Positions 6,234-14,732 of a DNA stretch of 14,788 nucleotides are shown piece after piece. Every line of letters begins with the position of its first letter. The first letter of the stretch is position 1. The stretch comes from Prochlorococcus marinus str. MIT 9215. GTDB taxonomy: Bacteria > Cyanobacteriota > Cyanobacteriia > PCC-6307 > Cyanobiaceae. The notes beneath the pieces were generated by a model. That model saw only the letters and a list, made by a program, of their open reading frames with translations, ran no database searches and had not been told where the DNA came from. The stretch lies in assembly GCA_949486985.1 (NCBI GenBank), contig CATBLW010000160.1, positions 1-14,788 on the forward strand. The letters are read 5' to 3'. The position numbers and the translations under genes were made by a program.

Positions 6234-8300
6234 TTAGAGCTCTAATCCCAGGGCTTCCTCGCGATTTTTGCGTTCAGCTTGGAGCATGAGCTCGTCCGCG
6301 TCTGACTGCGCTAACGGCAAGTCAAACCAGAATGTTGTACCAACATCCACTTCGCTGACCATACGGATTGTGCTGCCATGCTTTTCAATAATCCCGCGCA
6401 CGATCGATAGGCCAAGGCCAGTGCCAACTTCTGTATGCACTGCATTTTCAACGCGATAAAACCTTTCGAAGATGCGCTGTTGATCGTCTTCATTAATCCC
6501 GCAGCCGGTATCTGCTAGTTCGACACGTAAGCGAGGAAGGGGTGAAGACAATTCGCAGTATGGAGCTGCATTGTTTGTGCTTGCTTTGCTATTTGGCATT
6601 GGGCAGACGTCTGGCCAGGTGTAAGCCGTGATAACCAGCTTGCCGCCGCTGCGGCTGAACTTGAGGCCATTACCAACCAAGTTGTCCAACACCTGCAAGA
6701 GCAAGTCCCAATTGCCGAGAATCATCGGCAGTTCTTTGTCGATATTGATAACAAGCTCAACCTGCTTCTCGTCCGCATTCAGCTTGTAGGTGCGCATTGT
6801 TTGTTCAACTGCCGGCAGAAGATCAATGGTTTCGAATTCCATTGGCCGCCCCGATTCAAGGCGTGAAAGATCGAGCACATCTGTAACGAGGCGGCTGAGT
6901 CGGTCGGTTTCGGCATTCGCCACGCCAAGAAATTCCTGCTTTTCTTCTTCGCTGAGTTGGTCTCCCATGTCGTGGAGTGTTTCCACGTAGCTCTTGATGT
7001 TGAACAGAGGCGTTCGCAGTTCATGAGAGACATTGCTGATAAACCGGCTCTGGGCTGCGTTGAGCTCCACTTCCCTGGTTAAATCCTGGACGGTTACAGC
7101 AATTCCCTTGAGGGTTTCACCACTCGGATCCCTTACTGACTGAAGAACGATGCGAAGGGTACGTTTTGGTTCTTCGAGGCTGCAGCGAAGATCATTGCTT
7201 TCACGGACATTGTTCAGCAGTGAATCGAGCGGCTCATGAAGTTCGATCGAGAGCAGCTCGGGTAACTCATTCAGCAGTTCTTGTCCCTCAAGGTTGCGCC
7301 CTTCCCAGCGAAATAGCCTTTTTGCCGTTGGATTGGCTAGCACAATTTGGCCACGTTCATCGAGCAATAGAGCCCCATCAGCCATGGTCGCAATGAGCGA
7401 CTGTTGCTTCACCTGGGCAGCGGTGAGCTCATCGATATTGGCGGCGTCATAGATCTCCAGTTGGGACGCCATGGCATTGAATCCATTGAGCAGTTCTCCG
7501 AGTTCCCCACTGACGGGCAAGGCGATTCGGGCTTTGAAATTGCCTAAGGCAATCGATCGGACCCCTCGCAGCAGCTCTTTGACAGGCCTGGTAATCGTGA
7601 GGGCGTTAAAAACAGCCCCGAGGATGACCAACACCCAGATGGAGATGAAGACAGCAACGGTGACTTCTCTTGTCAGTGCTGCACTGGCGAGGACATTGTC
7701 ATTCGGCTTCACTCCGAGAGCGAGAACAGCTAGATAGCGCCCGTTCTTAATCAGTGGAACGAAGACATCAATGATCTGTCCCTGAGGGGTTTGGTGTTGG
7801 CGAACCAGAGGTTCTTTTGGGCGGCTGAGGAGTTCTTCCGGTAGTTGCAGCCTTCTACTTAAGACAAGCTCGCTGTTCTTGTTCGCCGTATTGGCGCTGA
7901 TCGGAATCCCCAGATTGATCAATCCATCTGGATCTGCGAAAAAGATGTAACGGATGCTGCTGCTTGAGCGCCAGAACTTTTCTGCAACGTTCGATAGTTC
8001 TTGCTCATGGCCTTCGGCCACGAGTTCGGTGACGTTGCCTGAAAGCAAGAGGCCGAGGTCTCTGGCATAGCGGGTGTCGTTCATTACCGCATCCCGCTGG
8101 ATGCCATTGAGAGCAACGAAGGTGATGCTCGTCATCATCAGGCTCACCACAAATGTGGCGATGGCCAGCAACTTGGTTTGCAGGCTGAACTCGGCCCACC
8201 AAAGCAATATGCGACGCCACAAGTTGTCTTGCTCTGGTGGTGGATCGCCCCCCTCAGGGCTTGCCCACGAGGAGATGGCTGGCGAATTGCTGCTGGCCAT
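6234..8300 (-). CDS. nblS: Membrane sensor histidine kinase NblS (Hik33/DspA family)
   Basis: The architecture matches NblS/Hik33, the conserved cyanobacterial kinase for high light, nutrient and other stresses, which acts with the response regulator RpaB. Approximate residues: TM1 44-66, a periplasmic sensor region of about 150 residues, TM2 214-237, HAMP 238-290, PAS 300-412 (TMADGALLLDERGQIVLANP), HisKA with the phospho-His near 426 (SNVSHELRTPL), and HATPase from about 530. The HATPase shows the N-box (VLDNLVGNGLKFS), G1 (DTGCGI), F-box (IFERFYR) and G2 (GTGLGLS). The 688 residues from ATG at 8300 equal the family's usual size; a TTG one codon earlier is also possible. It begins 24 bases after the purD stop on the same strand, so a purD-nblS transcript is likely. 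Its 3' end faces kaiC. Confidence 0.93.
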   Translation of the reverse strand: MASSNSPAISSWASPEGGDPPPEQDNLWRRILLWWAEFSLQTKLLAIATFVVSLMMTSITFVALNGIQRDAVMNDTRYARDLGLLLSGNVTELVAEGHEQELSNVAEKFWRSSSSIRYIFFADPDGLINLGIPISANTANKNSELVLSRRLQLPEELLSRPKEPLVRQHQTPQGQIIDVFVPLIKNGRYLAVLALGVKPNDNVLASAALTREVTVAVFISIWVLVILGAVFNALTITRPVKELLRGVRSIALGNFKARIALPVSGELGELLNGFNAMASQLEIYDAANIDELTAAQVKQQSLIATMADGALLLDERGQIVLANPTAKRLFRWEGRNLEGQELLNELPELLSIELHEPLDSLLNNVRESNDLRCSLEEPKRTLRIVLQSVRDPSGETLKGIAVTVQDLTREVELNAAQSRFISNVSHELRTPLFNIKSYVETLHDMGDQLSEEEKQEFLGVANAETDRLSRLVTDVLDLSRLESGRPMEFETIDLLPAVEQTMRTYKLNADEKQVELVINIDKELPMILGNWDLLLQVLDNLVGNGLKFSRSGGKLVITAYTWPDVCPMPNSKASTNNAAPYCELSSPLPRLRVELADTGCGINEDDQQRIFERFYRVENAVHTEVGTGLGLSIVRGIIEKHGSTIRMVSEVDVGTTFWFDLPLAQSDADELMLQAERKNREEALGLEL

Positions 8301-8324
8301 CAAGCCACTCTTCTTGCCAGCACC

Positions 8325-9641
8325 CTAGGACTGACGAACCTGGTGACCGATATCACGGCGATAGCTGATCCCATCGAAATGAACTTGCGCCAGACCTTCG
8401 TAGCTGGCCTTAAAGGCTTGATCAAAATCTTTTGCCTGAGCCACCACGGCTAGCACTCTGCCCCCGGCGGTGATCAAACTGCCATCGGCTTGGCGACTGG
8501 TGCCGGCATGAAACAGCTGAACAGATGGGCCTGTTTGCAGATCAATGTTCAGGGGGTCGTTGCGACGGGGAGCTTCTGGATAACCCGAGGCGGCCGCAAC
8601 CACGCAGGCGCTGCATTTGTCTTGGATGGCAAGTTCAGCGGCCTGGTCGAGGCAACCAAGGGCACAGGCCTGGAGGACCTGAGCAAGCTCTGGACCCATT
8701 AAGGGCATCAGGGTTTGGCACTCGGGATCACCGAAGCGGCAATTGAATTCGATCACCTTCGGGCCTGTTTTGGTCAGCATCAAGCCGGCATAGATCACCC
8801 CGCGATAGTCGATGCCCCTTTGTTTTAGAGCTGCCAGCGTGGGCTCTAGAACCAATCGCCTGACATCCTCCAGACCAGCTGCATCCAATAGCGGAGCAGG
8901 TGCGTAAGCACCCATGCCGCCGGTGTTAGGGCCTTGGTCTCCTTCTTTTAAGCGCTTGTGATCCTGTGCAGGTGGAAGCAGCCTCAGCCTTTCCCCATCA
9001 GCCAAGGCAAACACTGAAACTTCAGGTCCTTCCAGCCGCTCTTCCAGCACCAATTGAGAGCCTGCAGTCCCGAAACGCCCGCTAAACACCTCGCGAATGG
9101 CTTCAGCGGTGTCGTCCACGCTGTCAGCAACGTAGACGCCTTTGCCGGCAGCCAGGCCATCAGCCTTGACAACAAGCGGGGTTTGCAGCTGTTGCAAAAC
9201 AGCCATCGCCTCGGCTTCGCTGCTGGCTGTCCAGTGTTTTGCAGTTGGTACGCCAGCCTCTTCCATCAGCCTTTTTGCCCAGGTTTTACTGGCCTCCAGC
9301 TGGGCTCCATCGGCGCCAGGGCCGAACACCGTTAGGCCTGCCTTGCGCAGCCCGTCAGCGACTCCTGCTGCTAGCGGGGCCTCAGGCCCAATGACGACGA
9401 GATCGATTTGAAGCGATTGGCAACTGTTGATTAGAGCGTCGAGGTCTGTTTCCGCGATCGCCAGTCTTTGACATCCTTGATGTGTTTCGGTGCCGCCATT
9501 GCCTGGTGTAACCCAGACCTGCTCAATTCCTGAGCAACGCTCTAAAGCCCACGCCAGCGCATTCTCACGGCCGCCAGCTCCGATCACGAGAAGTCGCTGC
9601 AGTGGTGGAAGCGGATGCTGACGGGTGCTCGAGATGACCAT
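8325..9641 (-). CDS. purD: Phosphoribosylamine-glycine ligase (GAR synthetase) PurD
   Basis: PurD joins glycine to 5-phosphoribosylamine using ATP, the second step of de novo purine synthesis. The 438 residues from ATG at 9641 fit the family (about 430). Visible blocks are the N-terminal VIGAGGRENALAWAL, GPEAPLAAGVADGL, the ATP-grasp segment VKADGLAAGKGVYVA, LEERLEGPEVSVFAL, the substrate loop QDHKRLKEGDQGPNTGGMGA, and the metal/ATP block IEFNCRFGDPE. A TTG start at 9662 is in frame but would add seven residues of no family character. The gene is divergent from the unknown exported protein that begins at 9744, leaving about 100 bases for promoters. It precedes nblS by 24 bases on the same strand. 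Confidence 0.97.
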   Translation of the reverse strand: MVISSTRQHPLPPLQRLLVIGAGGRENALAWALERCSGIEQVWVTPGNGGTETHQGCQRLAIAETDLDALINSCQSLQIDLVVIGPEAPLAAGVADGLRKAGLTVFGPGADGAQLEASKTWAKRLMEEAGVPTAKHWTASSEAEAMAVLQQLQTPLVVKADGLAAGKGVYVADSVDDTAEAIREVFSGRFGTAGSQLVLEERLEGPEVSVFALADGERLRLLPPAQDHKRLKEGDQGPNTGGMGAYAPAPLLDAAGLEDVRRLVLEPTLAALKQRGIDYRGVIYAGLMLTKTGPKVIEFNCRFGDPECQTLMPLMGPELAQVLQACALGCLDQAAELAIQDKCSACVVAAASGYPEAPRRNDPLNIDLQTGPSVQLFHAGTSRQADGSLITAGGRVLAVVAQAKDFDQAFKASYEGLAQVHFDGISYRRDIGHQVRQS

Positions 9642-9743
9642 GGAAGGCAACAGGGACGTCAAGGCCCCTTAAGTTTGAGCGGGCTGGGCCTGGCGATGCC
9701 GATCCATTGCCCTTGTCCATCTTTGTCGAACGCCTCTCTTTCT

Positions 9744-10775
9744 ATGGGGATTTACTCCCTGCCCCTGACCATTTTGCTGCTGGCGTCGTCGAGTCAGGCG
9801 GCAGTATTGCCGGCTGAACAAACCTCCAATGGCATCGCGCCGGAACGGGCTCTGGTCCTTGAGCCCATGCCTCAAGCTGCTTACGAAAAGGTCTTGTTAG
9901 AAGGTGAAATTTCAGAGCTCAAAGCAGCTTGTGCGGATGCCAGTCGCTTTGGTTTGGATCTTCGCCTGCGCGAACTTCGCGATCGGTTGATGGTTGTCGC
10001 TCCTGCTCCTCAGCCATTTGAACGGATACTCCAAAACACGCAGGCGTTGATGGCCTGCAAAGCACCGCATAGTGCTCAGATTGTGTTGAGTCGCTTTGGG
10101 CCTGCTCCTGGGCCTCAACGCCGCACGTGGTTGTTGCTGTCCTGGCAGGCAGCCAATGAAGCCCTTGATCATGCAGGCGCGACATTGGCTTTAAGGCGTT
10201 TGGTTGATGGCAACCTCGCGATGCTCGATAACGAACTGCTTACCGTTGGTTACAGCGAGGATGGTTTGCCGTTAACGCGTAATGCACTCGACTTATTTGT
10301 CGAGCATGAAATCGCCTTGGGACATCCAGATGAGGCGGCGATGGTGTTGATGGCTGGTGGCAATCAGCAAGAGCAAAATGTTGGGCTGGGATCTCGCCGT
10401 CTTGCTCTCCTTGCTGACTTGCTTGCCAAGCTCGATGACGATCAGACAACAACGCTTTTGGAAGCAGCGTTAGATCGCGCGGCTGTCGATGAGGCTTGGG
10501 GGCTTGCAGAAGATTTGCTCAGACTGCAAATAAGTTTGGATTTGGCTGCTGGTGGCGATGGAGAACAGGCGCGTCAGCGGCTGGAGCGCTTAGCCGAGAG
10601 CATCGATGATCGCTACACGGTTTTGGAGCTCATTCAAGACGATCAGAATCAGCAAGAGGCGGCTATTCGCCTTCAACAGCAGTTGCGTTCCCCACGCCAA
10701 CCAGGAGGACATGCTGCTAGCCAGACTCCCCCTGTGGAGCTAACCCCGGCCTCAATATTTGTGGAGTCACCATGA
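9744..10775 (+). CDS. Unrecognised exported protein, helical, coupled to purC
   Basis: I do not recognise a family. From ATG at 9744 the 343-residue protein begins MGIYSLPLTILLLASSSQA, a short hydrophobic signal peptide with a likely cleavage site after SQA (residue 19), so it is probably periplasmic. The mature part is largely helical with many Leu/Ala heptad-like stretches (about residues 45-85, 130-165, 185-205, 215-315), reminiscent of TPR-like helical hairpins, though I cannot match a consensus. A proline-rich tail (about 316-343) follows a Gln-rich segment. An earlier in-frame ATG at 9696 would bury the signal peptide 16 residues in; I prefer 9744. Its stop TGA (10773-10775) overlaps the purC ATG, so the two are translationally coupled. 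I associate a gene in this slot with picocyanobacterial genomes, but its function is unknown to me. Confidence 0.8.
   Translation: MGIYSLPLTILLLASSSQAAVLPAEQTSNGIAPERALVLEPMPQAAYEKVLLEGEISELKAACADASRFGLDLRLRELRDRLMVVAPAPQPFERILQNTQALMACKAPHSAQIVLSRFGPAPGPQRRTWLLLSWQAANEALDHAGATLALRRLVDGNLAMLDNELLTVGYSEDGLPLTRNALDLFVEHEIALGHPDEAAMVLMAGGNQQEQNVGLGSRRLALLADLLAKLDDDQTTTLLEAALDRAAVDEAWGLAEDLLRLQISLDLAAGGDGEQARQRLERLAESIDDRYTVLELIQDDQNQQEAAIRLQQQLRSPRQPGGHAASQTPPVELTPASIFVESP
10763..10775 (+). promoter_or_regulatory. purC ribosome binding site and ATGA overlap
   Basis: GGAG at 10763-10766 stands five bases before ATG at 10772-10774, and that ATG overlaps the stop of the upstream gene (10773-10775). 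Together they fix the purC start, and so place the TAA at 10829-10831 inside the gene rather than before it. Confidence 0.75.
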
Positions 10776-11518
10776 AGCCTGATCACGGCCCGTTGCTTTA
10801 TGAGGGCAAGGCCAAACGTGTATTCACTTAAGATCACCTGGAGCAGGTTCTTGTTGAGTTCAAGAATGATGCAACAGCTTTCAATGCTCTCAAGCGTGCT
10901 CAGCTTGAAGACAAAGGTCGTTTGAATTGTCAGATTTCAGCCCGCCTGTTCGAGGTTTTGCAGCGAGAGGGAGTGCCAACTCATTACCTCGGTTTGGCCG
11001 CAGAAAACTGGATGGCCGTGCAGCGCGTTGAGGTGATCCCTGTGGAGGTTGTGCTTCGCAACGTTGCGACTGGATCGCTTTGCAAGCAAACCCCAATTCC
11101 TGCCGGGACAGAGCTTTCACCTGCGTTGTTGGACCTTTACTACAAAGACGACAGTCTTGGTGATCCGTTGCTTACCGATGCACGCTTGGAGCTGCTTGGT
11201 TTGATCAATGCAGATCAGAGGCAGGAGATCGAAACATTGGCGCGACGGGTCAATGAGGTTTTGAAATCTTTTTTTGCGGATCTGGATTTATTGCTGGTGG
11301 ATTTCAAGCTTGAAATGGGCATGAATCAAGCAGGACAGCTTCTGGTCGCTGATGAAATAAGTCCTGATACCTGCAGGCTTTGGGACCAACTCAACACAGA
11401 TCCTGAAGCGCGCATTCTCGACAAGGATCGCTTCCGAAAGGACCTGGGTGGTGTTGTTGAGGCCTACGGGGAGATCCTCAAACGGGTCCAAGGGGCCTGC
11501 CCTAAACCTTGCAACTAA
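10772..11518 (+). pseudogene. purC: SAICAR synthetase PurC, interrupted by an in-frame TAA at codon 20
   Basis: PurC joins aspartate to CAIR to make SAICAR in purine synthesis. From ATG at 10772 the frame reads MKPDHGPLLYEGKAKRVFT, then TAA at 10829-10831, then DHLEQVLVEFKNDATAFNA with no shift, on to TAA at 11516-11518. Without the internal stop it would be 248 codons, a normal PurC length. The N-terminal YEGKAK nucleotide-binding motif lies before the stop. RVEVIPVEVVLRNVATGS, the LLVDFKLEMG block and DEISPDTCRLWD lie after it. The only usable start downstream is TTG at 10922 (codon 51), which would lose the ATP-binding N-terminus. The 3' part shows no decay, so either the stop is a sequence error or the mutation is very recent. 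As given, the gene is broken. If the base is wrong, this is an ordinary purC. Confidence 0.9.
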
Positions 11519-11568
11519 AGGTAAGGTCAGCGCAAGTTTGCGGCCTCCTAGCCGAATTTCCCAATTCC

Positions 11569-13857
11569 ATGGCCAGTTTCCTCTCCAGCGGAACTTCGGA
11601 TGTATTGAGGCGAGGAGCCTTCGGGCTGGCTTTGGCCTTGCCTTTGCTGACGACGCCTGTTCGGGCTCAGACCGTCCAGCAGGACGGCGTGCCCTCAGCA
11701 GAAGAAGTGACCATTGATGACACCTTTGAGGTGGCTGAATCCATACCTCCTGACGGTGTTGTTCAGGAGGTTGCAGAAACGGAAGAGATTCAGGTCAGAC
11801 CAGCTGGTGAGCGAGACCAACCGCTTGATTTCGCTGATCAAGACATCGCTGAGCCAAGGGTCCTGATTACTGAGGTGATCATTGAAGGTATCGCTGGTCA
11901 TCCAGAGCAGGAAAGGGTTGAGATTGCTGCTTATGACGCCATGCGTGTGCGTCCTGGTAGTCGGGTTACTCGAGATGAACTCAAAGGAGATCTCGATGCG
12001 ATTTATGCAACGGGTTGGTTCTCTGATGTGCGCATCGAACCGACTGATGGACCTCTTGGTGTTCAGCTCGTTGTCCAGGTGCTGCCGAACCCACTGTTGA
12101 CCAAGGTTGAGCTCGATCCACCTGATTCTGTTGTTCCTGAAAGTGTTATTGAGGAAACCTTTAGCCCTGACTATGGCAGGACGCTAAATCTCAATGAACT
12201 GCAAGTTCGGATGAACATGCTGAAGCAGTGGTATTCAAGCGAAGGTTACTCACTGGCTCGCATTTCAGGACCTAATCGGATTACTGCTGATGGCGTTGTT
12301 CAACTGAAGGTTGTGCAAGGCACTGTGGCCGGCGTTGAAGTCAAATTCCTGAATAAAGAAGGAGAAGATAGTGATGAGAATGGAGAGCTTATTAAAGGCA
12401 AAACTAAGCCTTGGATTGTGGCACGAGAGATTTCAATTAAGCCAGGAGAAGCATTCAACCGAAATCAGCTCGAAGCTGATATTAGAAGGCTGTATGGCAC
12501 GTCCTTGTTTAGTGATGTCAAAGTAACTTTGCAGCCGGTTCCTGAAGAGCCTGGCAGCATAATTATTGTCCTAGGCATTGTTGAACAGTCGACCGGATCC
12601 CTGTCAGGTGGTCTTGGCTATAGCCAGAGTCAAGGTGTGTTTGGTCAGATTCAAGTTCAAGATAGTAATCTCTTCGGCAGGGCTTGGAATGCTGCTTTAA
12701 ACATCACTTACGGGCAGTATGGAGGCCTGGCTAACTTCACCTTCTCTGATCCTTGGATCAAGGGAGATAGTCACCGCACGTCTTTTAGAACTTCTTTGTT
12801 CCTTAGTAGAGAAGTTCCTCAGGTTTTCCAAAGCCAGAACAATGGAAATATTCGCACGGTCGAAGATTATTATGATGAAAACACTTCTTATGCCTACAAC
12901 ATACATTCAAGCAGTAATCCTGCCGGAAGGAAGTTTGACTCTGTTGCCAAGGCTGAAAGTGATGCTCCGCAATACAGTTGGTTTGACTATGAAGGTGATT
13001 CTGTAGCTCTCCAGAGAGTTGGCGGAAATGTGATTTTTGCTAGACCATTAAATGGAGGAGACCCCTACAAGGTGGTCCCTTGGAATGTATTGGTTGGTTT
13101 GAGTGCTCAAAACGTCAGGCCGATTAATTTCTCAGGATCTAGCCGCCCTTATGGTGTTTCAACGAATGACTTTAATAATGGCCGTGCTCCTGACGATGAT
13201 GTGATATGCATAGCTTTCAATTGCGCGACTGATAACAATCTTTTTGGTGTCAGATTGGCGGCCACTTACAACACTTTGAATGATCCTCGGAACCCAACTT
13301 CGGGGAATTTCTTTAGTTTCGGTACCGAGCAATTTGTCGCTTTTGGTGAGAATTCACCAACGTTTAATCGCGTTCGCACCAGCTACACGCACTTTATTCC
13401 TGTCAATTGGTTGAAGTTTGCCAAAGGTTGTCGTCCTAAGCCTGGTGAAGAATTCAGCTGTCCGCAGTCGATTGGCTTTCAACTCAAAGCTGGCACTGTG
13501 CTTGGGCAGTTACCTCCTTACGAGGCCTTCTGTCTTGGTGGCTCGAATTCCGTAAGGGGTTGGTACGACTGTGATCTTGCGGTTGGGCGCAGTTTTGGTG
13601 AGGCCACGATTGAATATCGATTCCCGATTTGGAACATCGTTGCTGGTGAGTTGTTCATCGATGGCGGTACTGATTTTGGTTCACAAGCAAATGTCCCTGG
13701 TAAACCAGGCAAACTGCTTGATAAGCCTGGGAGTGGTATTTCCGTTGGTACGGGTTTGATCGTGACCACACCAGTTGGTCCTTTGCGTCTAGAGGCTGCC
13801 AGTCAGGACTTCACTGGAGAATGGCGCTTCAATCTCGGGGTTGGCTGGAAGTTTTAG
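11569..13857 (+). CDS. bamA: Outer-membrane protein assembly factor BamA (Omp85)
   Basis: BamA inserts beta-barrel proteins into the outer membrane. From ATG at 11569 the protein has 762 residues. There is a signal peptide at 1-33 (cleavage near PVRAQ), then an acidic low-complexity linker at about 35-95. Three POTRA domains lie at about 97-175, 176-253 and 254-340, the number typical of cyanobacterial Omp85 (E. coli BamA has five). A 16-strand-type barrel covers about 342-762. The lid-loop motif is present as SVRGW (661-665), and the protein ends with a C-terminal aromatic, GVGWKF. Several Cys-containing loops occur in the barrel (DDVICIAFNCATD, KGCRPKPGEEFSC, CLGG, WYDCD). A TTG 20 codons upstream lies inside purC and would disrupt the signal peptide. 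The gap from purC is 50 bases, and lpxC starts at its stop codon. Confidence 0.95.
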   Translation: MASFLSSGTSDVLRRGAFGLALALPLLTTPVRAQTVQQDGVPSAEEVTIDDTFEVAESIPPDGVVQEVAETEEIQVRPAGERDQPLDFADQDIAEPRVLITEVIIEGIAGHPEQERVEIAAYDAMRVRPGSRVTRDELKGDLDAIYATGWFSDVRIEPTDGPLGVQLVVQVLPNPLLTKVELDPPDSVVPESVIEETFSPDYGRTLNLNELQVRMNMLKQWYSSEGYSLARISGPNRITADGVVQLKVVQGTVAGVEVKFLNKEGEDSDENGELIKGKTKPWIVAREISIKPGEAFNRNQLEADIRRLYGTSLFSDVKVTLQPVPEEPGSIIIVLGIVEQSTGSLSGGLGYSQSQGVFGQIQVQDSNLFGRAWNAALNITYGQYGGLANFTFSDPWIKGDSHRTSFRTSLFLSREVPQVFQSQNNGNIRTVEDYYDENTSYAYNIHSSSNPAGRKFDSVAKAESDAPQYSWFDYEGDSVALQRVGGNVIFARPLNGGDPYKVVPWNVLVGLSAQNVRPINFSGSSRPYGVSTNDFNNGRAPDDDVICIAFNCATDNNLFGVRLAATYNTLNDPRNPTSGNFFSFGTEQFVAFGENSPTFNRVRTSYTHFIPVNWLKFAKGCRPKPGEEFSCPQSIGFQLKAGTVLGQLPPYEAFCLGGSNSVRGWYDCDLAVGRSFGEATIEYRFPIWNIVAGELFIDGGTDFGSQANVPGKPGKLLDKPGSGISVGTGLIVTTPVGPLRLEAASQDFTGEWRFNLGVGWKF

Positions 13858-14711
13858 TGGCTCTTTGGCCTAGTAGTTATGAACAGTCCTGGACGCTTGC
13901 TGGAGAGGTTTCTCGAGTTGGCGTCGGACTGCATGGTGGTCAGCAGTCTGAGGTGCGGCTGCTGCCATCATTGAAGCCTGGCTTTCATCTTTCCTTTCTT
14001 GATGAAGGCACGCCTTCCCCTCCTGTAACGCTGTCGCCTCATCAGGTTCGAGATAGTCAGCTCTGCACCACTCTTCAACTTGGCAACCGTCGGTTGGCCA
14101 CCGTGGAACATCTTCTGGCAGCGATTGCAGGCTCTGGCCTCAGTCATCTAGAGATTCAAGTCTCCGGAGAGGAAGTCCCATTGCTTGATGGCTCTGCATT
14201 GGGATGGGTGGAAGCGATTGCGGAGGTTGGCATGACTGCAGCAGCAACGCCTCGTCCGGCACCTCCTTTACTTAATCAACCGTTGGTTCGCCATCGCGGC
14301 ACCAGTGTGATTACTGCGACGCCTGCGGAGAGCTTCAGTGTTGTTGGTGTGATTGATTTCCCGCAACCGGTCATTGGTCGTCAGATGTTGGCTATCGAGC
14401 TCACTCCTGAGCGGTTTGTTGAGCAGATTGCACCGGCTAGAACTTTTGGCTTTCGCGAACAGGTCGAGCAATTAAGAGCCGCAGGCTTGATTCAGGGGGG
14501 GGCACTTGATAATGCTTTGGTTTGTGATGGCGATCAATGGCTGAATCCTCCGTTGAGGTTCTCTGATGAACCCGTGCGCCATAAGCTTTTGGATCTGATC
14601 GGTGACTTGGCTCTTGTGGGTTTCCCTAAGGCTCAGGTTCTCGTCTATAGGGGATCCCATGGACTCCACACCGATCTTGCGGCTGCTCTCCTTGATTGCT
14701 GCTCTTCTTGA
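13857..14711 (+). CDS. lpxC: UDP-3-O-acyl-N-acetylglucosamine deacetylase LpxC
   Basis: LpxC is the zinc deacetylase that commits UDP-acyl-GlcNAc to lipid A synthesis. From GTG at 13857 (sharing one base with the bamA stop, TAGTG) it has 284 residues. Visible residues are the zinc/catalytic block TVEHLLAAI (Glu84, His85), followed by VPLLDGSALGWVEAI. Further on are PARTFGF (about 193-199), GGALDNALV (214-222), the second zinc block RHKLLDLIGDLAL (His242, Asp246) and a late catalytic His at about 268 (YRGSHGLH). The family is usually 275-305 residues. The frame is open upstream into bamA (to 13821), but GTG at 13857 gives the expected length. A run of eight G (14495-14502) encodes the GG of the LDNA motif. 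fabZ follows 21 bases later, the usual lpxC-fabZ order. Confidence 0.95.
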   Translation: MALWPSSYEQSWTLAGEVSRVGVGLHGGQQSEVRLLPSLKPGFHLSFLDEGTPSPPVTLSPHQVRDSQLCTTLQLGNRRLATVEHLLAAIAGSGLSHLEIQVSGEEVPLLDGSALGWVEAIAEVGMTAAATPRPAPPLLNQPLVRHRGTSVITATPAESFSVVGVIDFPQPVIGRQMLAIELTPERFVEQIAPARTFGFREQVEQLRAAGLIQGGALDNALVCDGDQWLNPPLRFSDEPVRHKLLDLIGDLALVGFPKAQVLVYRGSHGLHTDLAAALLDCCSS

Positions 14712-14732
14712 CGTTTGCCCTGTAATTGTCTC

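Noticed and set aside
6234..6245. Perfect 12-base palindrome TTAGAGCTCTAA at the nblS stop
   Set aside because: It is fully explained by the last codons GLEL-stop, has no loop, and is short enough to occur by chance.
9454..9461. Single GCGATCGC (HIP1 octamer)
   Set aside because: HIP1 is very frequent in many freshwater cyanobacteria. I noticed only this copy, which lies within coding sequence of purD, so it carries no signal here.
10922..11518. A shortened purC gene starting at TTG 10922
   Set aside because: It lacks the conserved nucleotide-binding N-terminus that is present just upstream in the same frame, and the ribosome binding site and ATGA overlap point to 10772 as the start.
13518..13769. 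Antisense open frame opposite the 3' part of bamA, and similar antisense frames opposite purD, truB and nblS
   Set aside because: They lie entirely on the strand opposite well-supported genes, show no recognisable domain and have low-complexity translations, so they are reading-frame shadows.
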